Origin: Clostridium jeddahitimonense
GTDB lineage: Bacteria > Bacillota > Clostridia > Clostridiales > Clostridiaceae
Direction of reading: 5' to 3'
Length of the DNA stretch: 32,519 nucleotides
NCBI GenBank assembly: GCA_000753455.2
Contig: LM994668.1
Span: 30,754-63,272 of the forward strand
Part shown: one piece after another, positions 1-7,266 of the stretch
Layout of the letters: each line of letters opens with the position of its first letter
Numbering within the stretch: the first letter of the stretch is position 1
The notes under the pieces: model-generated
What the model saw: the letters and a program-made list of their open reading frames with translations, nothing else
Databases searched by the model: none
What the model was told of the DNA's origin: nothing
Translations under genes and position numbers: made by a program

Positions 1-255
1 ATAAAGAATCTTCTAACTTATATCACTGATAATGCTAAGGTTGGTGCTTCTCAAATTAGAAATATTGATATAATGGAAAACTTCACATTTGTAAATGTTG
101 ATGAAGCAATTCACCAACAAGTATTAACTAAATGTACAGGAAATAAAATCAATAAGAGAAAGATAAACGTTGAAGTTGCTACTGGTTCAAAAGGAAAAGG
201 TGGTAAAAGCGGCGGTAGAAACAAAGGTTTCAACAGAGATAGAAAAAATAAATAA
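1..255 (+). CDS. DEAD-box ATP-dependent RNA helicase, C-terminal fragment
   Basis: The reading frame is open from base 1 and ends in TAA at 253-255, so this is the 3' end of a gene whose start lies outside the window. The 84 visible residues begin IKNLLTYITDNAKVGASQIR and continue through IRNIDIMENFTFVNVDEAIH, which resembles the RNA-binding (DbpA-type) domain that follows the helicase core in DbpA/CsdA-like DEAD-box proteins. The last 25 residues are a Gly/Lys/Arg-rich basic tail (GSKGKGGKSGGRNKG), typical of RNA-binding extensions. In the family this domain tethers the ATP-driven helicase to structured RNA, often rRNA. None of the helicase motifs is visible here, so the assignment rests on the C-terminal domain only. 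The gene ends in a hairpin terminator shared with the convergent gene. Confidence 0.75.
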   Translation: MKNLLTYITDNAKVGASQIRNIDIMENFTFVNVDEAIHQQVLTKCTGNKINKRKINVEVATGSKGKGGKSGGRNKGFNRDRKNK

Positions 256-266
256 TTATATAAATT

Positions 267-302
267 AAAGCTAAAGAAGTGAGAAATCACTTCTTTAGCT
301 TT
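267..302. terminator. Bidirectional hairpin terminator
   Basis: A perfect 16-bp stem (267-282 with 287-302, GAAA loop) lies between two convergent genes, with a T-run on the plus strand. Its right arm encodes the last codons and TGA stop of the minus-strand gene, so one hairpin appears to serve both transcripts. Confidence 0.85.
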
Positions 303-592
303 TTATTTACACCTTCTATTAAATAGTTTAAATGTTCTATATCTGCATTTGATCTTCTAAGCATCTTGGTTCTTTCCTCAGCCTTTTGAATTGCTTCTTT
401 TGCTTCTTCAAAATCCTTTGCCTTTATTGATTTATTTGCATATTCTATTAAGTAATCTATCTTTAGAACCATTTCTGCTAAATCTTCTCTACCATCATTA
501 ACTAAATCTAATAAAAGATTATATATTTTAGGTGATGTTGTTTGTTTTGAATCTCTTAATAAGTCATTATTTTTACTAGTTATTTTTCCCAT
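287..592 (-). CDS. Small helical protein of unknown function
   Basis: This is a 101-residue protein starting at ATG 592 behind a clear GGAGG site. It is almost entirely charged and helical; the central stretch (about residues 40-80, YLIEYANKSIKAKDFEEAKE and following) has the spacing of a TPR-like or coiled helical pair. No membrane segment, signal peptide or metal motif is visible. It converges on the helicase gene and shares its terminator, and is followed upstream by a long AT-rich gap. I do not recognise the family. The reading frame itself is well supported by the ribosome site and terminator. Confidence 0.7.
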   Translation of the reverse strand: MGKITSKNNDLLRDSKQTTSPKIYNLLLDLVNDGREDLAEMVLKIDYLIEYANKSIKAKDFEEAKEAIQKAEERTKMLRRSNADIEHLNYLIEGVNKKLKK

Positions 593-1315
593 AAAAATTC
601 CTCCAATTTATCCTTAACTATATTTTTGTCTTTTTTTATAAATTATATTTATTACAACACATTATTAAAAATAGTACAACCCATTTAATTTTTAATTAAT
701 AATTTTTCAAGCTATAACTTACTTAAGCTAATACTTTTCAGAATTTTCTTTTTATTGAAAAATATATTATATATTACTTCATAATTATACTTTTGTATTT
801 TAATTTCTATTTTAAAATACATATCAAAACTATTTTAAAATTTTTCTTATTTCTCTAATTTATACTTTATATTTTTATTATATTAATATTTTTATGCCCA
901 TATTTATGTTTTTTATATAAGTTTTATCACTAATTATTAAGATATTCAATTTGTTTCATAAATAGTTATTTATATATTTAGCAGCAATTATTTTCTGAAA
1001 ACTGAATTATTATAATATCAATATTTCTATGTAAATATTTGTAATGTAATTTTATGTAATATTTTCTTTAAGATTCAAATTTATTTATATTTTTATTTAA
1101 TAAATAGATGGAGCAATTTATATTATATTTAGACATGAAATTTATGGTTATTACATTATTATCCATAATGTTTTTTATCTTGATATTTTTCTTATCTAAA
1201 AAATTATGATTTTTAGATACACTACAATATATCTTAAATATATATATATATATTTAATGACTATTTTCTTATATTAATATAAATAGCTATTTTACTAAGA
1301 TTTATAAAAATAAAA
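593..1315. other. Gene-free AT-rich gap
   Basis: About 720 bases of very AT-rich sequence without a credible gene. The only ORF of note is a 24-codon frame at 1135-1209 (plus) encoding one hydrophobic segment, but it lacks a ribosome site. No repeats or conserved structure were recognised. Confidence 0.6.
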
Positions 1316-1343
1316 AAACTAAGTAAATAAAATTACTTAGTTT
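1316..1343 (-). terminator. Terminator of the PhnA-type gene
   Basis: An 11-bp stem (1316-1326 with 1333-1343) is followed on the minus strand by a run of T. It lies 39 bases past the stop of the zinc-ribbon gene. Confidence 0.8.
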
Positions 1344-1381
1344 AATTTAAGCAGGAAGTAACTAAAAACTTAGTTTCCCAA

Positions 1382-1723
1382 TTATAACTTCTTAACAAAC
1401 TCAGATTTTAAGCTCATAGCTCCGAACCCATCAATTTTACAGTCTATATTATGATCTCCATCAACTAAACGTATATTTTTTACCTTAGTACCAGCTTTTA
1501 ACGCAGATGAAGCACCTTTTACCTTAAGATCTTTTATTATTGTAACAGAATCACCATCTTTTAATATGTTTCCATTAGCATCTTTAACAACTAATTCATC
1601 TTCATTGCTTTCAGAAACAGAGTTTGCATTCCATTCATGCGCACACTCTGGACAAACAAAAAGATTCCCATCTTCATAAGTATATTCTGAATTACATTTT
1701 GGGCAATTTGGTAGATTATCCAT
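1382..1723 (-). CDS. phnA: PhnA/YjdM-family zinc-ribbon protein
   Basis: A 113-residue protein with an N-terminal zinc ribbon (NCPKC at residues 6-10 and CPEC at 24-27, so C7, C10, C24, C27) and a C-terminal PhnA domain with the typical [20 protein letters not shown] and [20 protein letters not shown] segments. The length matches the family (about 110 residues). Despite the historical name (alkylphosphonate uptake), most members sit outside phn operons and have no established role; no phosphonate gene is nearby. It starts at ATG 1723 behind a GGAGG site and is monocistronic with its own terminator. Family assignment is confident; function is not. Confidence 0.9.
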   Translation of the reverse strand: MDNLPNCPKCNSEYTYEDGNLFVCPECAHEWNANSVSESNEDELVVKDANGNILKDGDSVTIIKDLKVKGASSALKAGTKVKNIRLVDGDHNIDCKIDGFGAMSLKSEFVKKL

Positions 1724-1974
1724 AATTCACTTTCCTCCGTTTGTAAATAAATTTATTATTATTCCTAATTTATAAACTAATTAGAATATAAGCTTAATAT
1801 TAACTAGTTTACTAAATCTGATTGTAGGTCTTTATGATATCACAGTCTAGTAATAATGACAAACAATAAACTTTATCTAGTTTTTGCATTTTTAAAATAA
1901 TTTATTAACCTTATACAGCCTCAATAAATAGTATAAATTATAACCTAATTTAATATTTATGGGCGGTGATTAAA

Positions 1975-3297
1975 ATGATTGATGTAATTACATCTTCAAG
2001 TAATTATTATAATTATGCTAGACAAGAATGGAACAGGTCTATAGATAAGTATCCAACTGCCATTGCATATTGTAAAACCTTCGATGATGTAAAAAAAGCT
2101 GTGTTATTCGCAAAAAAAAATAAATTTAAACTTAGAATTCGTTCAGGTGGTCATAATTATGAAGGTTTTTCTATTGATGATGGAATATTTGTTATAGATA
2201 TTAGTAATTTAAATAGAATTGAAATTAACTATGAAAATAATACTGTTACTGCTGAGGGTGGTGCTTCATTTGGACAACTATATAACCTTATTGGTTCGAA
2301 CGGCTACCCATTTCCTGGTGCTTCTTCTTCTACAGTTGGAGTGGCTGGATTAACCTTAGGCGGTGGTTGGAGCTATTCAAGCAGATACTTAGGACTTGCT
2401 TGTGATTATTTATCAGAGATTAAACTAATTAATTATGAAGGTTCTATAATAACTGCAAATAAAAATACTAATTCAGATCTATTCTGGGCATTAAAAGGTT
2501 CAGGAGGCGGAAATTTTGGAGTTATTGTTTCTTTAACCTTTGACCTTCCTCCAAAAGTTGATTTGGTTACTACTTTTAACATCTATTATTCAAGTATAAG
2601 TAAAGATAACCAAATAAAGTTCCTTGATATATGGCAACATTGGATAACAAATACTACTAATAAAATTAATATGAAAGCAAGTATAGATAATTCATCCTAT
2701 GATGGTTCATATATATATTGTACAGGACTCCTCTACGGAACCCCTAATGAATTAATGGATATTCTATCACCTTTTATGAATATAGGAGGCTGTAACCTAA
2801 CTTATGAAAATGTATCATTCCTTCAATCTACTGAAATAATTAGCTCTTTCTATAATCAATATGAACGCTTTATATCATATAGTAGATTCGCATCTAGAGA
2901 ATATTCTCATGATGAGCTTTCAAAATTAGTTGATATAATAAACGAACCAAGACCTGAAGGTTCTCAAACTACTTCATTAAAGCTTTATGGACTTGGTGGT
3001 AAGGTAAGCGAAATAAACAAAGCTGATACAGCTTTCTACTATAGAAATAGCAACTATATTATTTCTATAGAGTCAAATTTTGAAGATAACGAATATAAAG
3101 AAGATAATGCTAAGTGGATAGAGGAAAAATCAAAATATATTTATAATATAACAGACGGCTCTTATATAAACTTCCCTTATTATCCTCTTAATAACTATCT
3201 TTATGAGTATTATGGGAATAACTATAAATACCTTCAAAAAGTAAATAGGAAATACGATCCTTCAAATACCTTTAGCTTTCAGCAAAGTATTAGATAA
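1975..3297 (+). CDS. FAD-linked oxidase, berberine bridge enzyme-like
   Basis: A 440-residue flavoprotein of the FAD_binding_4 plus BBE architecture. An upstream in-frame GTG at 1966 is unlikely to be the start, because it sits inside the ribosome site GGTGAT (1965-1970) that serves ATG 1975. The N-terminal FAD domain carries the RSGGHNYEGFS motif, whose His60 is the position that forms the 8-alpha-histidyl bond to FAD, and YLGLACDYL, whose Cys143 corresponds to the second (6-S-cysteinyl) attachment in bicovalent members. The glycine-rich VGVAGLTLGGGW lies between them. The C-terminus (NYKYLQKVNRKYDPSNTFSF) is the BBE signature. Family enzymes oxidise sugars, alkaloids or other alcohols and pass electrons to O2. 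The substrate cannot be inferred and there is no partner gene. No secretion signal is seen. It ends in a strong hairpin. Confidence 0.9.
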   Translation: MIDVITSSSNYYNYARQEWNRSIDKYPTAIAYCKTFDDVKKAVLFAKKNKFKLRIRSGGHNYEGFSIDDGIFVIDISNLNRIEINYENNTVTAEGGASFGQLYNLIGSNGYPFPGASSSTVGVAGLTLGGGWSYSSRYLGLACDYLSEIKLINYEGSIITANKNTNSDLFWALKGSGGGNFGVIVSLTFDLPPKVDLVTTFNIYYSSISKDNQIKFLDIWQHWITNTTNKINMKASIDNSSYDGSYIYCTGLLYGTPNELMDILSPFMNIGGCNLTYENVSFLQSTEIISSFYNQYERFISYSRFASREYSHDELSKLVDIINEPRPEGSQTTSLKLYGLGGKVSEINKADTAFYYRNSNYIISIESNFEDNEYKEDNAKWIEEKSKYIYNITDGSYINFPYYPLNNYLYEYYGNNYKYLQKVNRKYDPSNTFSFQQSIR

Positions 3298-3322
3298 CTT
3301 AAATATTTTATTCAATAATAGA

Positions 3323-3358
3323 AATAAGCTTCAGAATACATCTATTCTGAAGCTTATT
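3323..3358 (+). terminator. Terminator of the FAD oxidase gene
   Basis: A perfect 16-bp stem (3323-3338 with 3343-3358, 4-base loop), 25 bases after the stop codon. The T-tract after it is interrupted. Confidence 0.75.
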
Positions 3359-3600
3359 TATGTTGCTTATTTTGTGTTGAAACTTCCTCTTCCCATTACT
3401 TAAAAGATACACTTACTATTGTAGTATCCTTATAATTAATAGTATTACACTATTAATTCCTGATGAAGATGCCTCTAAAACTCACTGGCTCTATTCTTAA
3501 TATTCTCATAATAACAACTTTCCATAAAATATCTACTATACATAATATCTCACTATACTTATATCAAATATCTTATAGTTATTTTTATTATAATCAAAAA

Positions 3601-3624
3601 AGGTTGTAGTTTAAACTACAACCT
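3601..3624 (-). terminator. Terminator of the small zinc-ribbon gene
   Basis: A perfect 24-base palindrome, AGGTTGTAGTTT and its complement, followed on the minus strand by six T. It lies 15 bases beyond the stop of the minus-strand gene at 3639. The stretch 3361-3600 before it holds nothing I recognise. Confidence 0.8.
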
Positions 3625-3638
3625 ATAACAATCTAAAA

Positions 3639-3791
3639 TTATCTTCTATTTTGTTCTTTTTTAGCTCTTCTACAAGCTAAACATCTTGTTGGCTCATTTG
3701 TAAATCCTTTTTCTTTATAGAATTCTTGCTCTCCTACTGAAAATACGAATTCACTTCCACAATCTCTACATACTAATGTCTTATCTGTCAT
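3639..3791 (-). CDS. Short zinc-ribbon protein
   Basis: A 50-residue protein, MTDKTLVCRDCGSEFVFSVG..., ending NRR. Two knuckles, CRDC (C8, C11) and CLAC (C37, C40), form a one-ribbon metal site around a conserved GSEFVFSVGEQEFY stretch; this is the pattern of the small probable zinc-ribbon family (zf-trcl type) found widely in Firmicutes. Its role is unknown. It starts at ATG 3791 behind AGGAGG and has its own terminator. The basic C-terminus (RRAKKEQNRR) would suit nucleic-acid or ribosome contact, which is inference. Confidence 0.85.
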   Translation of the reverse strand: MTDKTLVCRDCGSEFVFSVGEQEFYKEKGFTNEPTRCLACRRAKKEQNRR

Positions 3792-4060
3792 AAATATTCC
3801 TCCTGAAATTAAAGATTCTAAATTGATATAATAATCTCTAATTTTTGAGAAACTATTTACCTAAATGAAACTTTTTTGTTAGCAACCTTGCTATTTATTT
3901 ATAATAACATAGTATTTAATTAATTACAACCTTTTTTTATTGTTTTATATAAATAATTAAATTTATTACAATATTTTCTATATAGTATATAATTTCAATA
4001 TACTCATTCTAACATCTGTTTGTCGATATAAGTTCAACTAATTAAATCCAAAATTTAGAT
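3792..4060. other. Gene-free gap at the left edge of the island
   Basis: AT-rich sequence with no gene, hairpin or repeat that I can support. It separates the small zinc-ribbon gene from the leftmost attachment-like site. Confidence 0.5.
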
Positions 4061-4101
4061 CATTACTTATGATATGCTTATCCATATCTGTACTAAGTGA
4101 G
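4061..4101. other. Attachment-like site A (diverged)
   Basis: On the minus strand this reads GCATATCATAAGTAATGAT preceded by an imperfect inverted arm (CTCACTTAGTACAGATATGG). It aligns with the hairpin at 6590-6630 base for base over most of its length, and its TATCATAAGTAA block matches the rlmH-end repeat. The next gene to its right is a recombinase scrap. It is read as the left end of the oldest element in the stack. Confidence 0.6.
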
Positions 4102-4110
4102 TTTTTTATT

Positions 4111-4251
4111 TTAGTTAAGTTTTAGTTCTTCCTTTCTCTCCTTAAACTCTTCCTTAAATATTAAGTCTTCCTCATATCCCTCAAAAAGTTTATGTTTCTT
4201 TTTATCTATCTTATTCTTTTCTAAAACTAAGATATACTGACTAAGCTTCAT
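4111..4251 (-). pseudogene. Remnant of a large serine recombinase (C-terminal coiled coil)
   Basis: A 46-codon frame whose residues 11-43 (EKNKIDKKKHKLFEGYEEDL, IFKEEFKERKEEL) align closely with residues about 418-447 of the intact recombinase at 7267-8943 (KIDRKKTKLFEAYEEEIISK, EEFKERKDEL). The catalytic domain, the zinc ribbon and the C-terminal tail are all missing, so it cannot be active. It stands 10 bases to the right of attachment-like site A and 7 bases left of the oxidoreductase stop codon, in the same orientation as the intact gene. It marks an older element of the same family whose recombinase has been deleted. Confidence 0.8.
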
Positions 4252-4257
4252 TCTCTA

Positions 4258-5238
4258 TTACTCACACACATTAATTATAATTTTTCCTATATTATGATTA
4301 CCTTCCATATGTAAATGTGCTTTTCCAATGTCCTCTAAAGAAAACTTAGTATCAATAATAGGTTTTATTTTTTTATCTTCAAAGTACGATATTATATTTT
4401 CAGAAAACTCCTTTGTTAAAAGAGCTTTATATTCATTACTTCTTGGAGTTAATAAAGTTCCTGTAAATTGAATACACTTTGACATAATTGATAGTAAATT
4501 TACTTTTTCAACCTCTGCTCCACCTAGTATACCAATAAGAACCCATCTTCCTTCTTTTTTAATGCTAGCTAAGTTTTTATTCCAATAATCAGCTCCAACA
4601 AAATCTAAAATTAAATCTACACCTTTACCATTTGTTGCCTTTAAAACTTCTTCATCAAATGATTGCTCTTTATAATTTATAAGAACATCTGCTCCAAGTT
4701 CCCTACAAAAATCTAGTTTCCTTTTAGAACCAGCAGTAACAATAACTTTTGCATCACTAATATGTTTTGCCAATTGAATTGCTGCTGTTCCAACACCACT
4801 TGCACCTGCATGAATTAAAACAGTTTCATTTTTTTTAAGTTTACCAAGCCAAAATAATGTCTGATAAGCAGTTAAAAATACTTCTGGAATTGCAGCTGCT
4901 TCATCAAATGATAAAGAATCCGGAACTTTTATAGCTCTATCTGATGGCATTACAGCGAATTCAGCATAACCTCCACCATTAACTAATCCCATTACTCTAT
5001 CTCCTATAGAAAAAGAGCTTTTACCACTTATTTCAGTAACCACCCCTGAAATCTCCACTCCTAAAATAGGATTTTCAAGATAGCCTACTTTTCCTTCTCT
5101 TGTTATAATATCTGTACGATTAACTGCTGCAGAATGTACTTTTATAAGTAATTCTCCCTCTTTTAATTTAGGTATATTCATATCAACAACCTCAAGTTGC
5201 TCATAACCTCCTGGTTTTTTTACAATAACACTCTTCAT
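4258..5238 (-). CDS. Zinc-independent quinone oxidoreductase-like MDR protein
   Basis: A 326-residue medium-chain dehydrogenase/reductase. The N-terminal GroES-like domain contains HSAAVNRTDIITREG and the C-terminal Rossmann domain carries HAGASGVGTAAIQLAK at residues 143-158, the NAD(P)-binding signature of the quinone oxidoreductase (QOR) branch. The catalytic and structural zinc cysteines of alcohol dehydrogenases are absent, in line with QOR-type enzymes that reduce quinones or enones with NADPH. Start: a GTG nine bases upstream is in frame, but ATG 5238 is correctly spaced from AGGAAGTGAT. It is cargo of element A, lying directly beside the recombinase remnant with only 6 bases between them. 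The substrate is unknown. Confidence 0.88.
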   Translation of the reverse strand: MKSVIVKKPGGYEQLEVVDMNIPKLKEGELLIKVHSAAVNRTDIITREGKVGYLENPILGVEISGVVTEISGKSSFSIGDRVMGLVNGGGYAEFAVMPSDRAIKVPDSLSFDEAAAIPEVFLTAYQTLFWLGKLKKNETVLIHAGASGVGTAAIQLAKHISDAKVIVTAGSKRKLDFCRELGADVLINYKEQSFDEEVLKATNGKGVDLILDFVGADYWNKNLASIKKEGRWVLIGILGGAEVEKVNLLSIMSKCIQFTGTLLTPRSNEYKALLTKEFSENIISYFEDKKIKPIIDTKFSLEDIGKAHLHMEGNHNIGKIIINVCE

Positions 5239-5413
5239 AAATATCACTTCCTATATTACTATTATTTTTGCTTTTATTTAAGTTACTTAAGTAAGTAATT
5301 TTCACTTAATATGTTTATATTTTATAATAATAAATTAATATTATAAATATACTGTTCTTTTTTTTCTTTGCTATACCAACTAATAGTCTAAATATAAAAA
5401 TTCTATATCTGAA

Positions 5414-5650
5414 TCAATCTTTCATATTATCTATATATTTTATTAAAACTTTAAGATTATTTTGTTTCAGTATTTCGATATCTACGATATTTTCTGCTAT
5501 AACTACATATCCACCTAAGTCATTTTCAATATCTCTTTTCTCTCCATAATTATCATTAATTATAAACACTGTTTCTCTAATGCTTTTAATAGCTTTCCTT
5601 GGATATTTACTCAACTCTAGTAACTGAATTTTCTTATAAGTTTTTCTCAT
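5414..5650 (-). CDS. Small island protein, paralogue of the one at 13042-13380
   Basis: A 78-residue protein of unknown function. Residues about 44-65 (DLGGYVVIAENIVDIEILKQ) match the 112-residue protein at 13042-13380 nearly perfectly, and the N-termini align too (LLELSKYPRKAIKSIRETVF against LVKLNSIPVEVIEFVREIIV). This copy is shorter: it lacks the last 40 or so residues, ending IKYIDNMKD, so it may be a truncated, decaying copy. It starts at ATG 5650 behind AGGAGG. Its presence in both elements A and B is evidence that the two are related. No known domain is recognised. Confidence 0.7.
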   Translation of the reverse strand: MRKTYKKIQLLELSKYPRKAIKSIRETVFIINDNYGEKRDIENDLGGYVVIAENIVDIEILKQNNLKVLIKYIDNMKD

Positions 5651-5673
5651 CTTAAACTCCTCCTTAAAATAAA

Positions 5674-5710
5674 AAGCTTATATATGTAATTACATTACAC
5701 ATATAAGCTT
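5674..5710 (-). terminator. Orphan terminator upstream of the small island gene
   Basis: A 17-bp stem (5674-5690 with 5694-5710) followed by T5 on the minus strand. It points away from a gene that should lie to its right, but 5711-5983 is gene-free, so the gene it once closed has probably been deleted. In element B the paralogue at 13380 is likewise preceded by a terminator. Confidence 0.7.
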
Positions 5711-5983
5711 CTTAATAAGTAAAATATTTATTCAATATATTATTCCTAATTATAATATATATTTATTTTTATTAACTTTTAGATAACTATCTATTAGTCC
5801 CTATCCCACCCTCATTTACAAGCTAACATATGGTCGTTACATTAATTTATAACTTTACTCTTGTAACATTACTGAACTTAATTTTTATTATTTGCACATT
5901 GTTCCGTATATGCTATCATAGTACTAATTTACACCTCAATTAGTAGAGCTTATGTTCACCCTTGCAAATTACCATCTAAATTC
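5711..5983. other. Gene-free gap inside element A
   Basis: No ORF, ribosome site or clear repeat. Together with the orphan terminator on its left it reads as deletion-scarred sequence. Confidence 0.5.
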
Positions 5984-6439
5984 TTAAGAAATAATATCGG
6001 TCGTCCAATTTAATCCTTGCAATTTAGTATCTATTAATCTATATTCTTTTGAAAGGTTATCTATTTCCTTCTGTTTTTCAGCTACATTCACTGTACTTAA
6101 AATTTTTATTTCTTTGTTTGAATATCTCTCAATTTTATCAGCAGATTCACTAATAAAGCTTCTTAAAATAGATAATTTCAATCCTAAAGCATCTCTTTTA
6201 GCTATAATATCTGAAATACTTTCATTGTCTATATAAGTAGAGCTATTAGTTTTATTTATTAATTTTATAATATTTTCAAGTTCAATAATATTATCATTTA
6301 GTTCATTTAAAAGCATATTGGGATCTTCTGATGGTGTATCCCCTTCTTGAACCTTAGCATTTTTTATCAATCTTTCTCTTAAGTTTGCAATTCTTTTCTG
6401 TAGGTCAGCTCTTAAATTTAAAGCTTCAGCTAATTTCAT
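5984..6439 (-). CDS. DIP1984-family protein
   Basis: A 151-residue all-helical protein beginning MKLAEALNLRADLQKRIANL, followed by RERLIKNAKVQEGDTPSEDP and, further on, NKTNSST, which is the conserved N-terminal pattern of the DIP1984 family. These proteins are short, coiled and cytoplasmic, sometimes annotated as septicolysin-like, and have no established biochemical role. It starts at ATG 6439 behind AAGGTGAT. It lies just left of attachment site B, so it is the rightmost gene of element A. Nothing in its neighbours suggests a pathway. Confidence 0.85.
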   Translation of the reverse strand: MKLAEALNLRADLQKRIANLRERLIKNAKVQEGDTPSEDPNMLLNELNDNIIELENIIKLINKTNSSTYIDNESISDIIAKRDALGLKLSILRSFISESADKIERYSNKEIKILSTVNVAEKQKEIDNLSKEYRLIDTKLQGLNWTTDIIS

Positions 6440-6577
6440 TTAAATCACCTTATTCTTAACAATTTTTCTGTTATCTACTATTTATATAAATAAATTTTGC
6501 ACATTTCTGTACTACTAGATTTCATGGTGGAGTCGACACGTAAATAACATCTCCCTTATATTTAATTATCCATTTTT

Positions 6578-6630
6578 AGTAAAAACCTCATTTACTTATG
6601 ATACGGTTCTCCGTATCAGTAATAAGTGAG
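6578..6630. other. Attachment site B: direct repeat of the rlmH end plus inverted arm
   Basis: 6578-6609 matches 19340-19371 at 30 of 32 positions. Read on the minus strand it still spells the RlmH C-terminus EPYHK and a TAA stop (6592-6609). The similarity extends weakly further left (6549 on, against 19312 on). The core on the minus strand is GTATCATAAGTAAATGAGG. 6611-6630 is an imperfect inverted copy, so 6587-6630 can form a hairpin (20-base arms, loop TTCT). The hairpin also lies about 35 bases past the GNAT gene and is followed by T5 on the minus strand, so it may double as its terminator. Confidence 0.8.
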
Positions 6631-6663
6631 ATTTTCTATCTATACAAACTAGAAGTTATCACA

Positions 6664-7173
6664 TTACATTTGCTTCCTAAATACAAACATCCCCTGTCCT
6701 CCATCACCAATAAAATCTTCTGGCATATCAGCTCCAGGATTTTTTTCATTTAAAAATTCTACTATATGAAATCCACATCTATTTACATAAAAATGAATGT
6801 TTCTTCTCTCAAAATAAGGTGTACAAGTTTCCCATACCTTTGTTTCCGGATGTAATTTTTCAATTTCATCCCACATTCTCTTACCAATACCTTTACTATG
6901 AATACCACACTTAACATAAAACAAGTCGAGATGATTATGCTGAGCTTCTTCATCAATTACTACAATAGCACCTCCAACCATTTCACCATCAACAACTGCT
7001 TTATATGCAACTGAACCCTTAGCTTTCAAAGAATGGTTAATATCTCTTTCAGGAAGAATAATATCTTCAGTCTTACCAAAAACATCTTCAAATCCTTTTT
7101 GGAATGCTTCTTGCATATCTACTTTATATTGAGTTAAGTCTTCATTAGTAAGAGTAACAATAGAAAAATTCAT
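6664..7173 (-). CDS. GNAT-family N-acetyltransferase
   Basis: A 169-residue acetyltransferase. The acetyl-CoA binding motif is GIHSKGIGKRMW (residues 90-101, pattern Q/RxxGxG/A with S93 in the first position), preceded by the beta-strand LDLFYVKCG and followed by FYVNRCGFHIVEF, the usual GNAT end (strand beta-6 and CGF). It transfers acetyl from acetyl-CoA to an unknown amine. It starts at ATG 7173 behind GGAGGTG. It sits between attachment site B and the recombinase gene, the position of the first cargo gene of element B; elements A and C have no gene there. The substrate cannot be predicted. Confidence 0.88.
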   Translation of the reverse strand: MNFSIVTLTNEDLTQYKVDMQEAFQKGFEDVFGKTEDIILPERDINHSLKAKGSVAYKAVVDGEMVGGAIVVIDEEAQHNHLDLFYVKCGIHSKGIGKRMWDEIEKLHPETKVWETCTPYFERRNIHFYVNRCGFHIVEFLNEKNPGADMPEDFIGDGGQGMFVFRKQM

Positions 7174-7266
7174 TCTAACACCTCCAAAAATTTTAATTTA
7201 TCTAGTGAATATAATATTTACATATGATTAAATTATAATATTTATATATAACAACCTCAATATTCT

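Noticed and set aside
1135..1209. 24-codon plus-strand frame encoding one hydrophobic helix (MKFMVITLLSIMFFILIFFL)
   Set aside because: No ribosome site or terminator, and T-rich DNA gives hydrophobic frames by chance. It cannot be excluded but is not supported.
3394..3425. Possible fourth attachment-like site (GTATCTTTTAAGTAATGG on the minus strand)
   Set aside because: The match is too loose for AT-rich DNA and no recombinase remnant lies beside it.
5815..5850. Possible further attachment site (GTAAATGAGG on the minus strand)
   Set aside because: Only about 10 bases match, and the TATCATAA core and inverted arm are missing.
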